NCBI GenBank assembly: GCA_010030955.1
Contig: RHBP01000116.1
Location: forward strand, 1 to 5,530
DNA from: Synechococcaceae bacterium WBB_10_009
Lineage (GTDB): Bacteria; Cyanobacteriota; Cyanobacteriia; PCC-6307; Cyanobiaceae
Direction: 5' to 3'
Length of the DNA: 5,530 nt
Positions 1 to 5,451 of the stretch are shown here, piece after piece. Numbering within the stretch: position 1 is the stretch's first letter; every line of letters starts with the position of its first letter. The notes beneath the pieces were generated by a model, which saw only the letters and a program-made list of their open reading frames with translations, made no database searches and was not told where the DNA came from. The position numbers and the translations under genes were made by a program.

Positions 1-177
1 AGCTTTGATGCCGCCAAGCTGCTGGACAACCTCAAGGCCCTGCAGGAAACCATCGACCGCAACAAGCCCTCGGGCGCCAAGGGTCGTTACTGGAAGAGCC
101 TCTACATCACCTCCACCATGGGCCCCTCCGTGGAAGTGGATGTGACTGCCCTGCAGGACATCAAGCAGGAGGCCTGA
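1..177 (+). CDS. rplA: 50S ribosomal protein L1, C-terminal end (partial)
   Basis: This is the last 58 codons of a gene that begins before the window, read in frame 1 and ending with TGA at 175-177. The translation contains KALQETIDRNKPSGAKGRYW followed by KSLYITSTMGPSVEVD, which is the characteristic C-terminal end of bacterial L1. The conserved end of domain I includes the surface around 'STMGPSV', near the strand that closes the rRNA-binding domain. L1 binds 23S rRNA at the mobile L1 stalk and helps release tRNA from the E site; in many bacteria it also represses its own operon. A strong terminator lies 41 nt after the stop codon, and rplJ-rplL follow, the usual L11-L1-L10-L12 order. The start and most of the protein cannot be judged here. 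Confidence 0.95.
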   Translation, partial: SFDAAKLLDNLKALQETIDRNKPSGAKGRYWKSLYITSTMGPSVEVDVTALQDIKQEA

Positions 178-217
178 GCCTCCCCATTGAGCCCTTCGAA
201 CGGCTGAGTCCGTCCGT

Positions 218-242
218 GCCCCCGCCCCGGCGGGGGCTTTTT
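218..242 (+). terminator. Intrinsic terminator after rplA
   Basis: A 7-bp all-GC stem pairs 218-224 (GCCCCCG) with 231-237 (CGGGGGC) around a 6-nt loop and is followed by five T residues at 238-242. It should end or reduce transcription from the rplK-rplA unit before the L10 leader, so rplJ-rplL probably has its own promoter or depends on partial read-through. Confidence 0.85.
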
Positions 243-296
243 GTTGGCTGTTTGGGGGTGGGTGCAGGCCCTGCTGTAGGGTGAATGGCTGGCTTA

Positions 297-316
297 GGCC
301 AGAAGGGGCCAGAAGG
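297..316 (+). repeat. Perfect 10-bp tandem duplication upstream of the L10 leader
   Basis: The decamer GGCCAGAAGG occurs twice back to back (297-306 and 307-316) with no mismatch. It sits between the rplA terminator and the L10 leader. It may be a simple slippage duplication; no protein-binding function can be claimed from the sequence alone. Confidence 0.8.
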
Positions 317-402
317 GCACGCGCCCTACCCAAGACAGCAGGTCGATGGCGGATCCGTTCCACGGATTTCTGCCCGTTGTAAATCCTGCCGAGGTGCACG
401 CG
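317..402 (+). promoter_or_regulatory. L10 leader (autoregulatory RNA of rplJ-rplL)
   Basis: The 5' untranslated region of rplJ carries two signatures I associate with bacterial L10 leaders (Rfam L10_leader): AAGACAGCAGGT at 332-343 and AATCCTGCCGAGGTG at 382-396. They can pair with each other through GCAGG (338-342) and CCTGC (385-389). A local hairpin ATCCG/CGGAT (353-357 with 363-367, 5-nt loop) lies between them, and GCAC (317-320) can pair with GTGC (394-397) to close the element. In studied bacteria this fold is bound by L10 or the L10-L12 complex and lowers expression of the operon. The outer boundaries are approximate. I see no convincing -35/-10 pair between the rplA terminator and this element. 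Confidence 0.8.
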
Positions 403-442
403 ACTGAAGCTTGTCCCGGCGGTTCGTCGGGGGATGTGAAGC

Positions 443-488
443 CGCAGCCCTCGGGTGCCAGGGGTTCCCCCCAAGCACCAGGGCTGCG
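443..488 (+). promoter_or_regulatory. Long stable hairpin between L10 leader and rplJ start
   Basis: A 9-bp stem pairs 443-451 (CGCAGCCCT) with 480-488 (AGGGCTGCG). It is extended by GGTGC (454-458) with GCACC (475-479) and an inner GGGG/CCCC pairing. It ends 35 nt before the rplJ ATG. No U-run follows, so it is not a classical terminator; it could be an attenuation or translation-control element working with the L10 leader. The pairing is directly visible; the function is inferred. Confidence 0.5.
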
Positions 489-523
489 TTCCCGGCTTGT
501 TCCCCCGATCCGTTCCGTTTCCC

Positions 524-1057
524 ATGGGCCGCACGCTGGAGAACAAGCAACAGATCGTCGAAGAGCTCAAGCAGCTCCTCGGTGAGGCCGAAATGGCGCT
601 GGTCCTTGATTACAAGGGCCTGTCCATCAAGGAGATGTCTGATCTGCGGACCCGTCTGCAGGCCAGCAACGGCATTTGCAAGGTGACCAAAAACACCTTG
701 ATGCGCCGTGCCATTGATGGGAACAGCGCTTGGTCGGAACTCGATTCCCTGCTCACCGGCACCAATGCCTTCGTGCTCGTCAAGGGCGACGTTGGCGGTG
801 CGGTGAAGGCCGTTCAGTCCTTCCAGAAGGACACCAAGAAGTCGGACGTGAAGGGTGGCCTTTTCGAAGGCAAACTCCTCTCCCAATCCGACATCAAGGC
901 CATCGGGGATCTGCCCTCCAAGGAGGTGCTCATGGCCCAGATCGCCGGTGCGATCAACGCCGTGGCCACCAAGCTGGCTGTGGGCATCAACGAAGTTCCC
1001 TCCGGTCTTGCCCGGGCGCTCAAGCAGCACGCCGACGGCGAGGGCAGCGCCTCCTGA
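524..1057 (+). CDS. rplJ: 50S ribosomal protein L10
   Basis: The 177-residue product has the usual L10 length. The N-terminal rRNA-binding domain begins MGRTLENKQQIVEELKQLL and includes the family motifs LDYKGLS (about residues 28-34) and KVTKNTLMRRA (about 53-63). The C-terminal helix, around LAVGINEVPSGLARALKQH near the end, is the part that binds L12 dimers. L10 anchors the L7/L12 stalk to 23S rRNA at the GTPase centre. The ATG at 524 was chosen because the protein then starts exactly where L10 homologues do; the frame stays open upstream to a GTG at 455, but that stretch lies inside the leader hairpin and looks noncoding. There is no clear Shine-Dalgarno sequence before the ATG. rplL starts 62 nt downstream, and expression is probably controlled by the upstream L10 leader. 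Confidence 0.97.
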   Translation: MGRTLENKQQIVEELKQLLGEAEMALVLDYKGLSIKEMSDLRTRLQASNGICKVTKNTLMRRAIDGNSAWSELDSLLTGTNAFVLVKGDVGGAVKAVQSFQKDTKKSDVKGGLFEGKLLSQSDIKAIGDLPSKEVLMAQIAGAINAVATKLAVGINEVPSGLARALKQHADGEGSAS

Positions 1058-1119
1058 GGCCTGTTCTGCTGAGCTCTCCGCTCCGACTGTTCCCACAGAT
1101 CTGTTGCTGATTCCCAACC

Positions 1120-1499
1120 ATGTCTGCTACTACCGACAAAATCCTCGAGTCCCTGAAGACTCTCTCGCTGCTGGAAGCCTCTGAGCTTGTCAAGCAGATC
1201 GAAGAGGCCTTCGGTGTGTCCGCCGCCGCTTCCGCTGGCGTCGTGATGGCCGCCCCCGCCGCCGGCGGTGGTGCTGCTGAAGCCGCCGAAGAGAAGACCG
1301 AATTCGACGTCATGCTCGACGGCTTCGATGCCGCCGCCAAGATCAAGGTCCTCAAGGCCGTCCGCGAAGCCACTGGCCTCGGCCTGGGCGAAGCCAAGGC
1401 CCTGCCCCTTGCGCCGTCAAGGAAGGTGTCTCCAAGGCTGACGCCGAGACCATGAAGAAGGCCATCGAAGAGGCCGGCGGCAAGGTCACCCTCAAGTGA
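1120..1499 (+). pseudogene. rplL: 50S ribosomal protein L7/L12, frameshifted in the C-terminal domain
   Basis: The ATG at 1120 opens a clear L7/L12: the dimerising N-terminal helices (ILESLKTLSLLEASELVKQI), an Ala/Gly-rich hinge at about residues 35-58, then the factor-binding C-terminal domain (EFDVMLDGFDAAAKIKVLKA). Homology holds through Leu95 (GLGLGEAKAL), then the frame runs through 16 unrelated residues to TGA at 1453-1455. The correct ending, AVKEGVSKADAE through GGKVTLK, is intact in another frame from 1413 to the TGA at 1497-1499. Family alignment expects about 18 nt between Leu95 and that Ala, but only 8 are present (1405-1412), so about 10 nt are missing. Restoring them gives a normal protein of about 129 residues. 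L12 recruits EF-Tu, EF-G and other GTPases and is not expected to be lost, so an assembly or sequencing error is likely; a true mutation is less likely. The strong terminator follows 44 nt after the second-frame stop. Confidence 0.9.
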
Positions 1500-1542
1500 T
1501 CGCTGCGGTCAGCCGCTGCGGCGCCTGACACGTGCTTTTCCC

Positions 1543-1571
1543 AAGCCGGCCCCTGTGGGGGCCGGCTTTTT
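1543..1571 (+). terminator. Intrinsic terminator of the rplJ-rplL unit
   Basis: An 11-bp perfect stem (1543-1553 with 1558-1568, sequence AAGCCGGCCCC on the 5' side) closes a 4-nt TGTG loop and runs into a T tract at 1567-1571. It lies just after rplL and ends the ribosomal protein operon. Confidence 0.92.
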
Positions 1572-1621
1572 GTTGGCCCGCCACCGGCAGATCCAGCCGC
1601 AGCCGGCACTCCAAAACGTGC

Positions 1622-1721
1622 CAAGAAAAAAGCCCCGCCGAAGGCAGGGCTTTGAGCCGGAACGCTTTTGGGAGTCTGTCCTCGTTTCGACCCCAGAAGT
1701 GGTGTTCCGCACTCCTCACAC
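1622..1721 (-). ncRNA. Candidate minus-strand small RNA of about 100 nt
   Basis: A promoter-like pair (1728-1757) and a strong terminator (1626-1653) on the minus strand bracket about 100 nt of DNA with no recognisable coding sequence. A transcript from near 1721 would begin with the complement of the Yfr1 core motif (TGTGAGGAGT) and end in the terminator hairpin. Reasons for doubt: the terminator could equally serve the DUF3747-type gene ending at 1790, the promoter is imperfect, and I do not recognise the RNA as a known family. Boundaries are inferred from the two signals. Confidence 0.25.
1626..1653 (-). terminator. Intrinsic terminator for minus-strand transcription
   Basis: Read on the minus strand, AAAGCCCTGCC pairs with GGCGGGGCTTT (11 bp including one G-T pair, 3-nt TTC loop), and a run of six T residues covers the end (A tract 1626-1631 on the plus strand). 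It lies 136 nt past the stop of the minus-strand gene at 1790 and faces the rplL terminator, so the two convergent units are separated. It serves either that gene or a separate small RNA. Confidence 0.8.
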
Positions 1722-1727
1722 AAGTGC

Positions 1728-1757
1728 AACATACGGCCAGAGGAAAAGGTCGAGCAA
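1728..1757 (-). promoter_or_regulatory. Possible sigma-70-type promoter, minus strand
   Basis: On the minus strand TTGCTC (1757-1752) and TATGTT (1733-1728) are separated by 18 nt, resembling -35 and -10 boxes. It would start RNA near 1721, inside the noncoding gap and pointing to the terminator at 1626-1653. Each box matches its consensus at only about four positions, so this is weak evidence. Confidence 0.25.
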
Positions 1758-1789
1758 GGGGGGTGTGGTCCACTGCGCCGGTTGTCCCC

Positions 1790-2503
1790 TTAGGGGCGGT
1801 ATGGCACCACCGGCAGGCTCACCGGGCCCTGGCCCGCCGCCAGTGTGGGCGGTGGGTTGAGGGCCAGGGCCGGCTCAGGCAGGCCCTGGCCCTGGGGGGG
1901 GGTGCGGCCTGCGCCGGTGGTGTTCGCCCGGGCGATCAGTTGCGCCAGGGGCGCCTCGTTGGCCAGGTACACATGGCTGAGGGTCTGGCTGCCGAAGGCG
2001 CGCCGCTGCAGCCGCCAGTCGGGCTCCAGCTGGATCAACACAAAGCCGTCGCGGTCCCGCTGGCGCAGCAGCCCCTGGCCCACCGGCAGCTCCGTGGCAT
2101 CGCTGGGGCTGATGGCCACCAGGGCGATGCGGTTGCCCTCCTGCTTGAGCCGCAGCCGGTGGCTGCTGCCCAGGTCGCTGCCGCCCACCCGCAGGGAATA
2201 GCCGTTGCTGTCGATGTAGCGGCTGCAGATGCCCGTGAAATCAAAGCGGTTGAGGGTTGGATCGATCAGGCCATCGGGCCGGGCCTGCCAGCAGCGGGGT
2301 TCCGGGCGGATCTGCTCCAGCACCAGCAGTTTCCAGTCGTTGCGGCCCACCGGTTGGGCCAACACCGCGAAGCGGCTCTGCTCGAGCGGGAGGCTGTTGA
2401 ACAGGCTGGCGGCCTGGCTGCCGCCCAGGCCCAGCCCGCCCGATGCCCCCGCGAGGGCCAGGGCCAGGCCGGCCCCCAACCGTGGGAGGTAGGTTCGCTG
2501 CAT
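1790..2503 (-). CDS. Secreted DUF3747-type protein of unknown function
   Basis: The 237-residue product starts with a typical signal peptide: basic MQRTYLPR, a hydrophobic Ala/Leu/Gly core to about residue 28, and a likely cleavage site after SQA or SQAA (31-32). The mature part begins ASLFNSLPLEQSRFAVLAQP and contains WKLLVLEQI, then Cys71 in PRCW and Cys93 in FDFTGICSRYIDSNGYSLR, two cysteines that could form a disulfide outside the cytoplasm. I recognise this as the cyanobacterial DUF3747 family; no biochemical role is known to me. The last 45 or so residues are rich in Pro, Gly and Ala and look disordered. The ATG at 2503 is preferred over the GTG at 2512 because AGGGG lies 8 nt before the ATG and is too close to the GTG. 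The gene diverges from rnhA and probably uses the terminator at 1626-1653. A long plus-strand frame lies opposite but resembles no protein. Confidence 0.85.
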   Translation of the reverse strand: MQRTYLPRLGAGLALALAGASGGLGLGGSQAASLFNSLPLEQSRFAVLAQPVGRNDWKLLVLEQIRPEPRCWQARPDGLIDPTLNRFDFTGICSRYIDSNGYSLRVGGSDLGSSHRLRLKQEGNRIALVAISPSDATELPVGQGLLRQRDRDGFVLIQLEPDWRLQRRAFGSQTLSHVYLANEAPLAQLIARANTTGAGRTPPQGQGLPEPALALNPPPTLAAGQGPVSLPVVPYRP

Positions 2504-2565
2504 GCCGATCACCCCTGCGCTGCCCGTCAGACGCGTGTTGTACCGGATCCGCCGGGGGCAGCCCA
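2504..2565. promoter_or_regulatory. Divergent intergenic region between DUF3747-type gene and rnhA
   Basis: Only 62 nt separate the two divergent starts, so promoters for both must lie here or in the coding ends. The only promoter-like box is TACAAC on the minus strand (2542-2537), placed to give a leader of about 30 nt for the minus-strand gene; no good -35 box accompanies it. GGGGG at 2554-2558 is a plausible ribosome-binding site for rnhA. Confidence 0.35.
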
Positions 2566-3324
2566 GTGCCTGACGGACCAGTGGTGGTGGCGGCCGCCTG
2601 CGATGGGGCCTGCAGCGGCAATCCGGGCCCGGGGGGCTGGGGCTGCCTGCTGCGCTTCGCCGACGGCAGCGTGCGCGAGTGGGGTGGGGCGGAGCCCGAC
2701 ACCACCAACAACCGCATGGAGCTCACCGCGGCCCTCACCCTGCTGCAGCAGCTGCAAACGCTGCCCCGCCACCCCGACCTGGCGATCCGCACCGATTCCA
2801 AATACCTGATTGATGGCTTCAGCCGCTGGATCAACGGCTGGAAACGCAAGGGCTGGCGCACCGCCTCCGGCTCGCCGGTGCTCAACCGCGACCTGTGGGA
2901 GGCCCTCGATGGGGCCCGCATCCCCCAGCTGCCGCTGGTGTACGTGAAGGGCCACAGCGGCGACCGCGACAACGACCGCTGCGATGCGATAGCGGTGGCC
3001 TTCTCCAAGGGGCAGCGGCCGCCCTTGGCCCAGGGGGAGGTGCCCGCGGATGGCGCCGCCGCTCCGGCCCCAGAGCCTGCCCCCAAGCCGCTGCTGCAGC
3101 TGCTCAGCCGCCTGGAGCTGGCGGATCGCTTGGCGGTGGGGGGTTACGGCCTCAGCCTGATCGAGCTGGCCCAGCTGGTGGAGCTGCCGCTGGCCACCCT
3201 GGAGCAGCGCTCCGGCCCCTGGCCCTGGCGCGATTGGCGGGTGGTGCCCGCCGCCGAGGGCCGCTGGCGCTTGGAGCGTGAGGCGTCAGGATCGGAGCAG
3301 CGCGAGGGTGGGGGCGATGGCTGA
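2566..3324 (+). CDS. rnhA: Ribonuclease HI with C-terminal extension
   Basis: The 252-residue product cleaves the RNA strand of RNA-DNA hybrids, removing R-loops and primers. Residues 1-148 are a complete RNase HI domain. The four metal-binding acidic residues are Asp13 (CDGACSGNPGPGGWG), Glu52 (NNRMELTAA), Asp77 (TDSKYLIDG) and Asp140 (RCDAIA), with the catalytic-loop His130 in KGHSGD. The basic region WKRKGW (92-97) corresponds to the substrate-binding handle. E. coli RNase HI is about 155 residues; here about 100 follow: a Pro/Ala-rich linker (150-175), then a compact-looking segment LLSRLELADRLAVGGYGLSL to about 238 with a Trp-rich PWPWRDW and GRWRLER end. The start is taken as GTG 2566, 7 nt after GGGGG, because it sits just before the conserved core; GTGs at 2581-2587 are alternatives. 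Its 3' end overlaps pyrD by 8 nt, suggesting translational coupling. Confidence 0.95.
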   Translation: MPDGPVVVAAACDGACSGNPGPGGWGCLLRFADGSVREWGGAEPDTTNNRMELTAALTLLQQLQTLPRHPDLAIRTDSKYLIDGFSRWINGWKRKGWRTASGSPVLNRDLWEALDGARIPQLPLVYVKGHSGDRDNDRCDAIAVAFSKGQRPPLAQGEVPADGAAAPAPEPAPKPLLQLLSRLELADRLAVGGYGLSLIELAQLVELPLATLEQRSGPWPWRDWRVVPAAEGRWRLEREASGSEQREGGGDG

Positions 3325-4477
3325 TGTCGGCACGGGCGGCCTCTACCGCCGCCTGGTGGGCCCACTGCTCAGCCGCGATGCGGGGGCCGATGCGGAGCAG
3401 CTCAGCCAGCTGACCCTGCAGGCCCTGGCCCAGGTGTCGTTGCGGCGCCAGTGGCCCCTGGTGAACACCACCCTGGCGGGGCTGGCGGCGGAGCTGCAGC
3501 GCCCGGATCTGCGCCTCGAGCAGACCCTGTTTGGCTGCCGCTTCCAGAACCCCGTGGGCCTGGCGGCGGGGTTCGACAAGAACGCCGTGGCCGCGGGGAT
3601 CTGGCACCTGTTTGGTTTTGGCTTCGCCGAGCTGGGCACGATCACGTGGCATGCCCAGCCGGGCAATCCCAAGCCGCGGTTGTTCCGCCTGGCGGCGGAG
3701 CGGGCGGCCCTGAACCGCATGGGGTTCAACAACGTGGGGGCCCAGGCGGCCCTGCGCACCCTGGAGCGGCAGCAGCTGCCGCCGGCGGGCCAGCGGCCGG
3801 CGGTGCTGGGGATCAACCTGGGCAAATCAAAGGTGACCCCGCTGGAGCTGGCCCCCGACGATTACGCCTCCTCCCTGGAGCTGTTGGCTCCCCTGGCGGA
3901 CTACGCCGTGATCAACGTGAGCTCCCCCAACACCCCCGGGCTGCGGGAGCTGCAGGAGGAGGTGCAGTTGCGCCGGCTGGTGGAGCGGCTGCGGCGCCTG
4001 CAGGGCTGCCCGCCGCTGCTGGTGAAGATTGCGCCGGACCTCGACGACGAGGCCATCGATGCCATCGCCCGCATGGCCTACGAGGAGGGGCTGGCGGGGG
4101 TGATCGCCGTGAACACCAGCCTCAACCGCCTGGGCCTGGAGCAGCGCCGCATCCCCCAAACCGGCCGCACCCTGGCGGAGGAGGCGGGGGGGCTCAGCGG
4201 TGCGCCCCTGCGGGGCCGGGCCCTGGAGGTGCTGCGGCGCCTGCGGGCCGTGGCCGGCCCGGGCCTGCCGCTGATCGGCGTGGGCGGCATCGATTCACCC
4301 GAGGCGGCCTGGGAGCGGATCACGGCCGGCGCCTCGCTGATTCAGCTCTACACGGGTTGGATTTATGAGGGCCCCGAGCTGGTGCCGGCCATCCTTGAGG
4401 GCCTCAGCCAACAGCTCGACCGCCATGGCTTCCGCAGCCTTGGCGAGGCGGTGGGCAGCGGCGCCCCCTGGCGCTGA
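3317..4477 (+). CDS. pyrD: Dihydroorotate dehydrogenase, class 2 (quinone-dependent)
   Basis: The 386-residue product oxidises dihydroorotate to orotate, the fourth step of pyrimidine synthesis, using FMN and passing electrons to membrane quinone. Class 2 is shown by the N-terminal helical segment before the barrel (about residues 9-50), which forms the quinone tunnel and membrane contact, and by catalytic Ser203 in INVSSPNTPGLREL rather than Cys. Other FMN/substrate motifs are NPVGLAAGFDKNA (78-90), QPGNPKPRLFRL (114-125), NRMGFNNVG (133-141), VLGINLGKSK (163-172), Lys237 in LLVKIAPDL, Asn266 in AVNTS, GGLSGAPL, and the phosphate-binding GVGGI and IQLYTGWIYEGP stretches. The ATG at 3317 overlaps the rnhA stop by 8 nt and follows a G-rich ribosome-binding stretch; the open frame upstream to 3278 belongs to rnhA coding sequence. 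No key residue appears to be missing. Confidence 0.97.
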   Translation: MADVGTGGLYRRLVGPLLSRDAGADAEQLSQLTLQALAQVSLRRQWPLVNTTLAGLAAELQRPDLRLEQTLFGCRFQNPVGLAAGFDKNAVAAGIWHLFGFGFAELGTITWHAQPGNPKPRLFRLAAERAALNRMGFNNVGAQAALRTLERQQLPPAGQRPAVLGINLGKSKVTPLELAPDDYASSLELLAPLADYAVINVSSPNTPGLRELQEEVQLRRLVERLRRLQGCPPLLVKIAPDLDDEAIDAIARMAYEEGLAGVIAVNTSLNRLGLEQRRIPQTGRTLAEEAGGLSGAPLRGRALEVLRRLRAVAGPGLPLIGVGGIDSPEAAWERITAGASLIQLYTGWIYEGPELVPAILEGLSQQLDRHGFRSLGEAVGSGAPWR

Positions 4478-4530
4478 GGGCTGCCCGGCGGGGGAATCCT
4501 CGATACCGTTCGGGCAGCGCAGGGCGGCCG

Positions 4531-5451
4531 GTGGTGCTCTCAGGGGTTCAGGAGCGCCTGGCGCCATGGCTGGCACCCACGCTCGCCCCGGTGCTCTCAC
4601 CCTGGACCTCCTGGTTGTTTCCACGGCGGGTGTACCTGGAGATTCAAGACCGGGCCCTCACCGCCTTGGCCCTCGATGGAGGTGCCGTGGCCTGGAGTGA
4701 AACCCTGCCCCTGCCGGAGGGGGTGCTGCAGGGTGGCCATCCCCAAGAGGGCGAGGCCCTTGGCGATCTCCTCGGCGACTGGCTGATCGAGCGCGGCTAC
4801 GCGGGGGCGCGGCTGCGGGCGGTGTTGCCCTGGCGGGCCAGTGGATGGCGCCTGCTGCAGTGGTCGGCTTCAGCCCCTGACCGCCCCCTGGTCGACCTGC
4901 TGCCGGCGGAGCTGGGGCCAGAGGCCTTCGGCGTCCCGTTGGAGCAGTTGGATCTGAATCTGCATCCCCTGGCCGGCGGAGGGGAAGCCCTGCTCTATGG
5001 CGCGCGGGCCGATCTGCTGGAGGCCTGGCTGGCGGTGTGCGCGCAGGCGGGCCTGGAGCTGGATGGCTTGGAAGCGGCTGGGCTCTGCTGCCTGCGGGCG
5101 GCCGCGGCCGCCCAGGCCCGCTGGCTGCTATGCGCCGAGGCTGAGCAGTGTTGGTTGCTGCTGCTGCGCAAGGGCGCCCCCCGCTGGCAATGGCCCCTGC
5201 CGGGGCCCCAGCGGGCCTCCGCCTTGGCTGAAGCCCTGGCGGCTTGCTGCGGGTACGTGCGGCGGCTGGATGCGGAGGCCCTGGAGACCCCGCTTGCCCT
5301 GGTGGCCACCGCCGGTGGCTGCCCGGAGCTCGACCCCCTGTTGGCGGAGTTGCATGCGGTGCTGCCCGCCGGCGTCGAGCCCCTGGACCCCCTGGGCGGC
5401 GGTGCCATGGGGCTGCTGTGGGGTCTGGCCCTGCCGGAGTTGGAGCCATGA
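4531..5451 (+). CDS. PilM-like actin-fold type IV pilus assembly protein (divergent)
   Basis: The 306-residue product resembles PilM, the cytoplasmic actin/FtsA-like protein that binds the N-terminus of PilN at the inner-membrane platform of type IV pili. Visible PilM-style features are a first strand with VYLEIQDRALTALAL (from residue 34), an LLYGARADLLEAWLAVCAQAGLELDGLEAAG stretch split by family position (about 154-184, the usual 'ydvliaAarkelVe...lekAGL' region), and a C-terminal VATAGGCPEL (258-267) at the place of the GG adenosine motif. The phosphate-1 signature of typical PilM (G-x-D-x-G) is not present, so nucleotide binding is doubtful. There is no signal peptide. GTG 4531 or 4534 is the start, with AGGG at 4521-4524; a later GTG at 4591 is possible. 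It lies 53 nt after pyrD, and its stop overlaps the next start as ATGA, matching a pilMN-type order. Assignment rests on pattern and context. Confidence 0.6.
   Translation: MVLSGVQERLAPWLAPTLAPVLSPWTSWLFPRRVYLEIQDRALTALALDGGAVAWSETLPLPEGVLQGGHPQEGEALGDLLGDWLIERGYAGARLRAVLPWRASGWRLLQWSASAPDRPLVDLLPAELGPEAFGVPLEQLDLNLHPLAGGGEALLYGARADLLEAWLAVCAQAGLELDGLEAAGLCCLRAAAAAQARWLLCAEAEQCWLLLLRKGAPRWQWPLPGPQRASALAEALAACCGYVRRLDAEALETPLALVATAGGCPELDPLLAELHAVLPAGVEPLDPLGGGAMGLLWGLALPELEP

Noticed and set aside
455..523. N-terminal extension of L10 from GTG 455
   Set aside because: The added residues do not occur in L10 proteins and the DNA forms the leader hairpin; ATG 524 gives the normal start and length.
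1400..1415. Programmed -1 frameshifting in rplL
   Set aside because: The site has no X-XXY-YYZ slippery heptamer, and slipping would still leave the conserved Val-Glu-Gly residues out. A deletion or sequence error explains both facts.
1665..1721. A tRNA-like fold (GGAGT at 1671-1675 can pair with ACTCC at 1711-1715)
   Set aside because: The enclosed length is too short, there is no T-loop consensus (GTTCGAATC type) and no anticodon arm can be drawn.
1670..1740. A yfr1 gene on the plus strand around the ACTCCTCACAC core
   Set aside because: Yfr1 should have a hairpin with a U-run soon after the core. Here the following sequence has neither, so only the core match is reported.
1532..2809. A 425-codon open frame on the plus strand across the noncoding gap, the DUF3747-type gene and the start of rnhA
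   Set aside because: Its translation is low-complexity Ala/Gln/Arg-rich and matches no family I know. It runs antisense to a protein with a signal peptide and family motifs and overlaps rnhA out of frame; it is a GC-rich shadow.
4658..5449. A 263-codon minus-strand frame opposite the PilM-like gene
   Set aside because: The translation is Pro/Ala/Arg-rich without family features, as expected opposite high-GC coding DNA.
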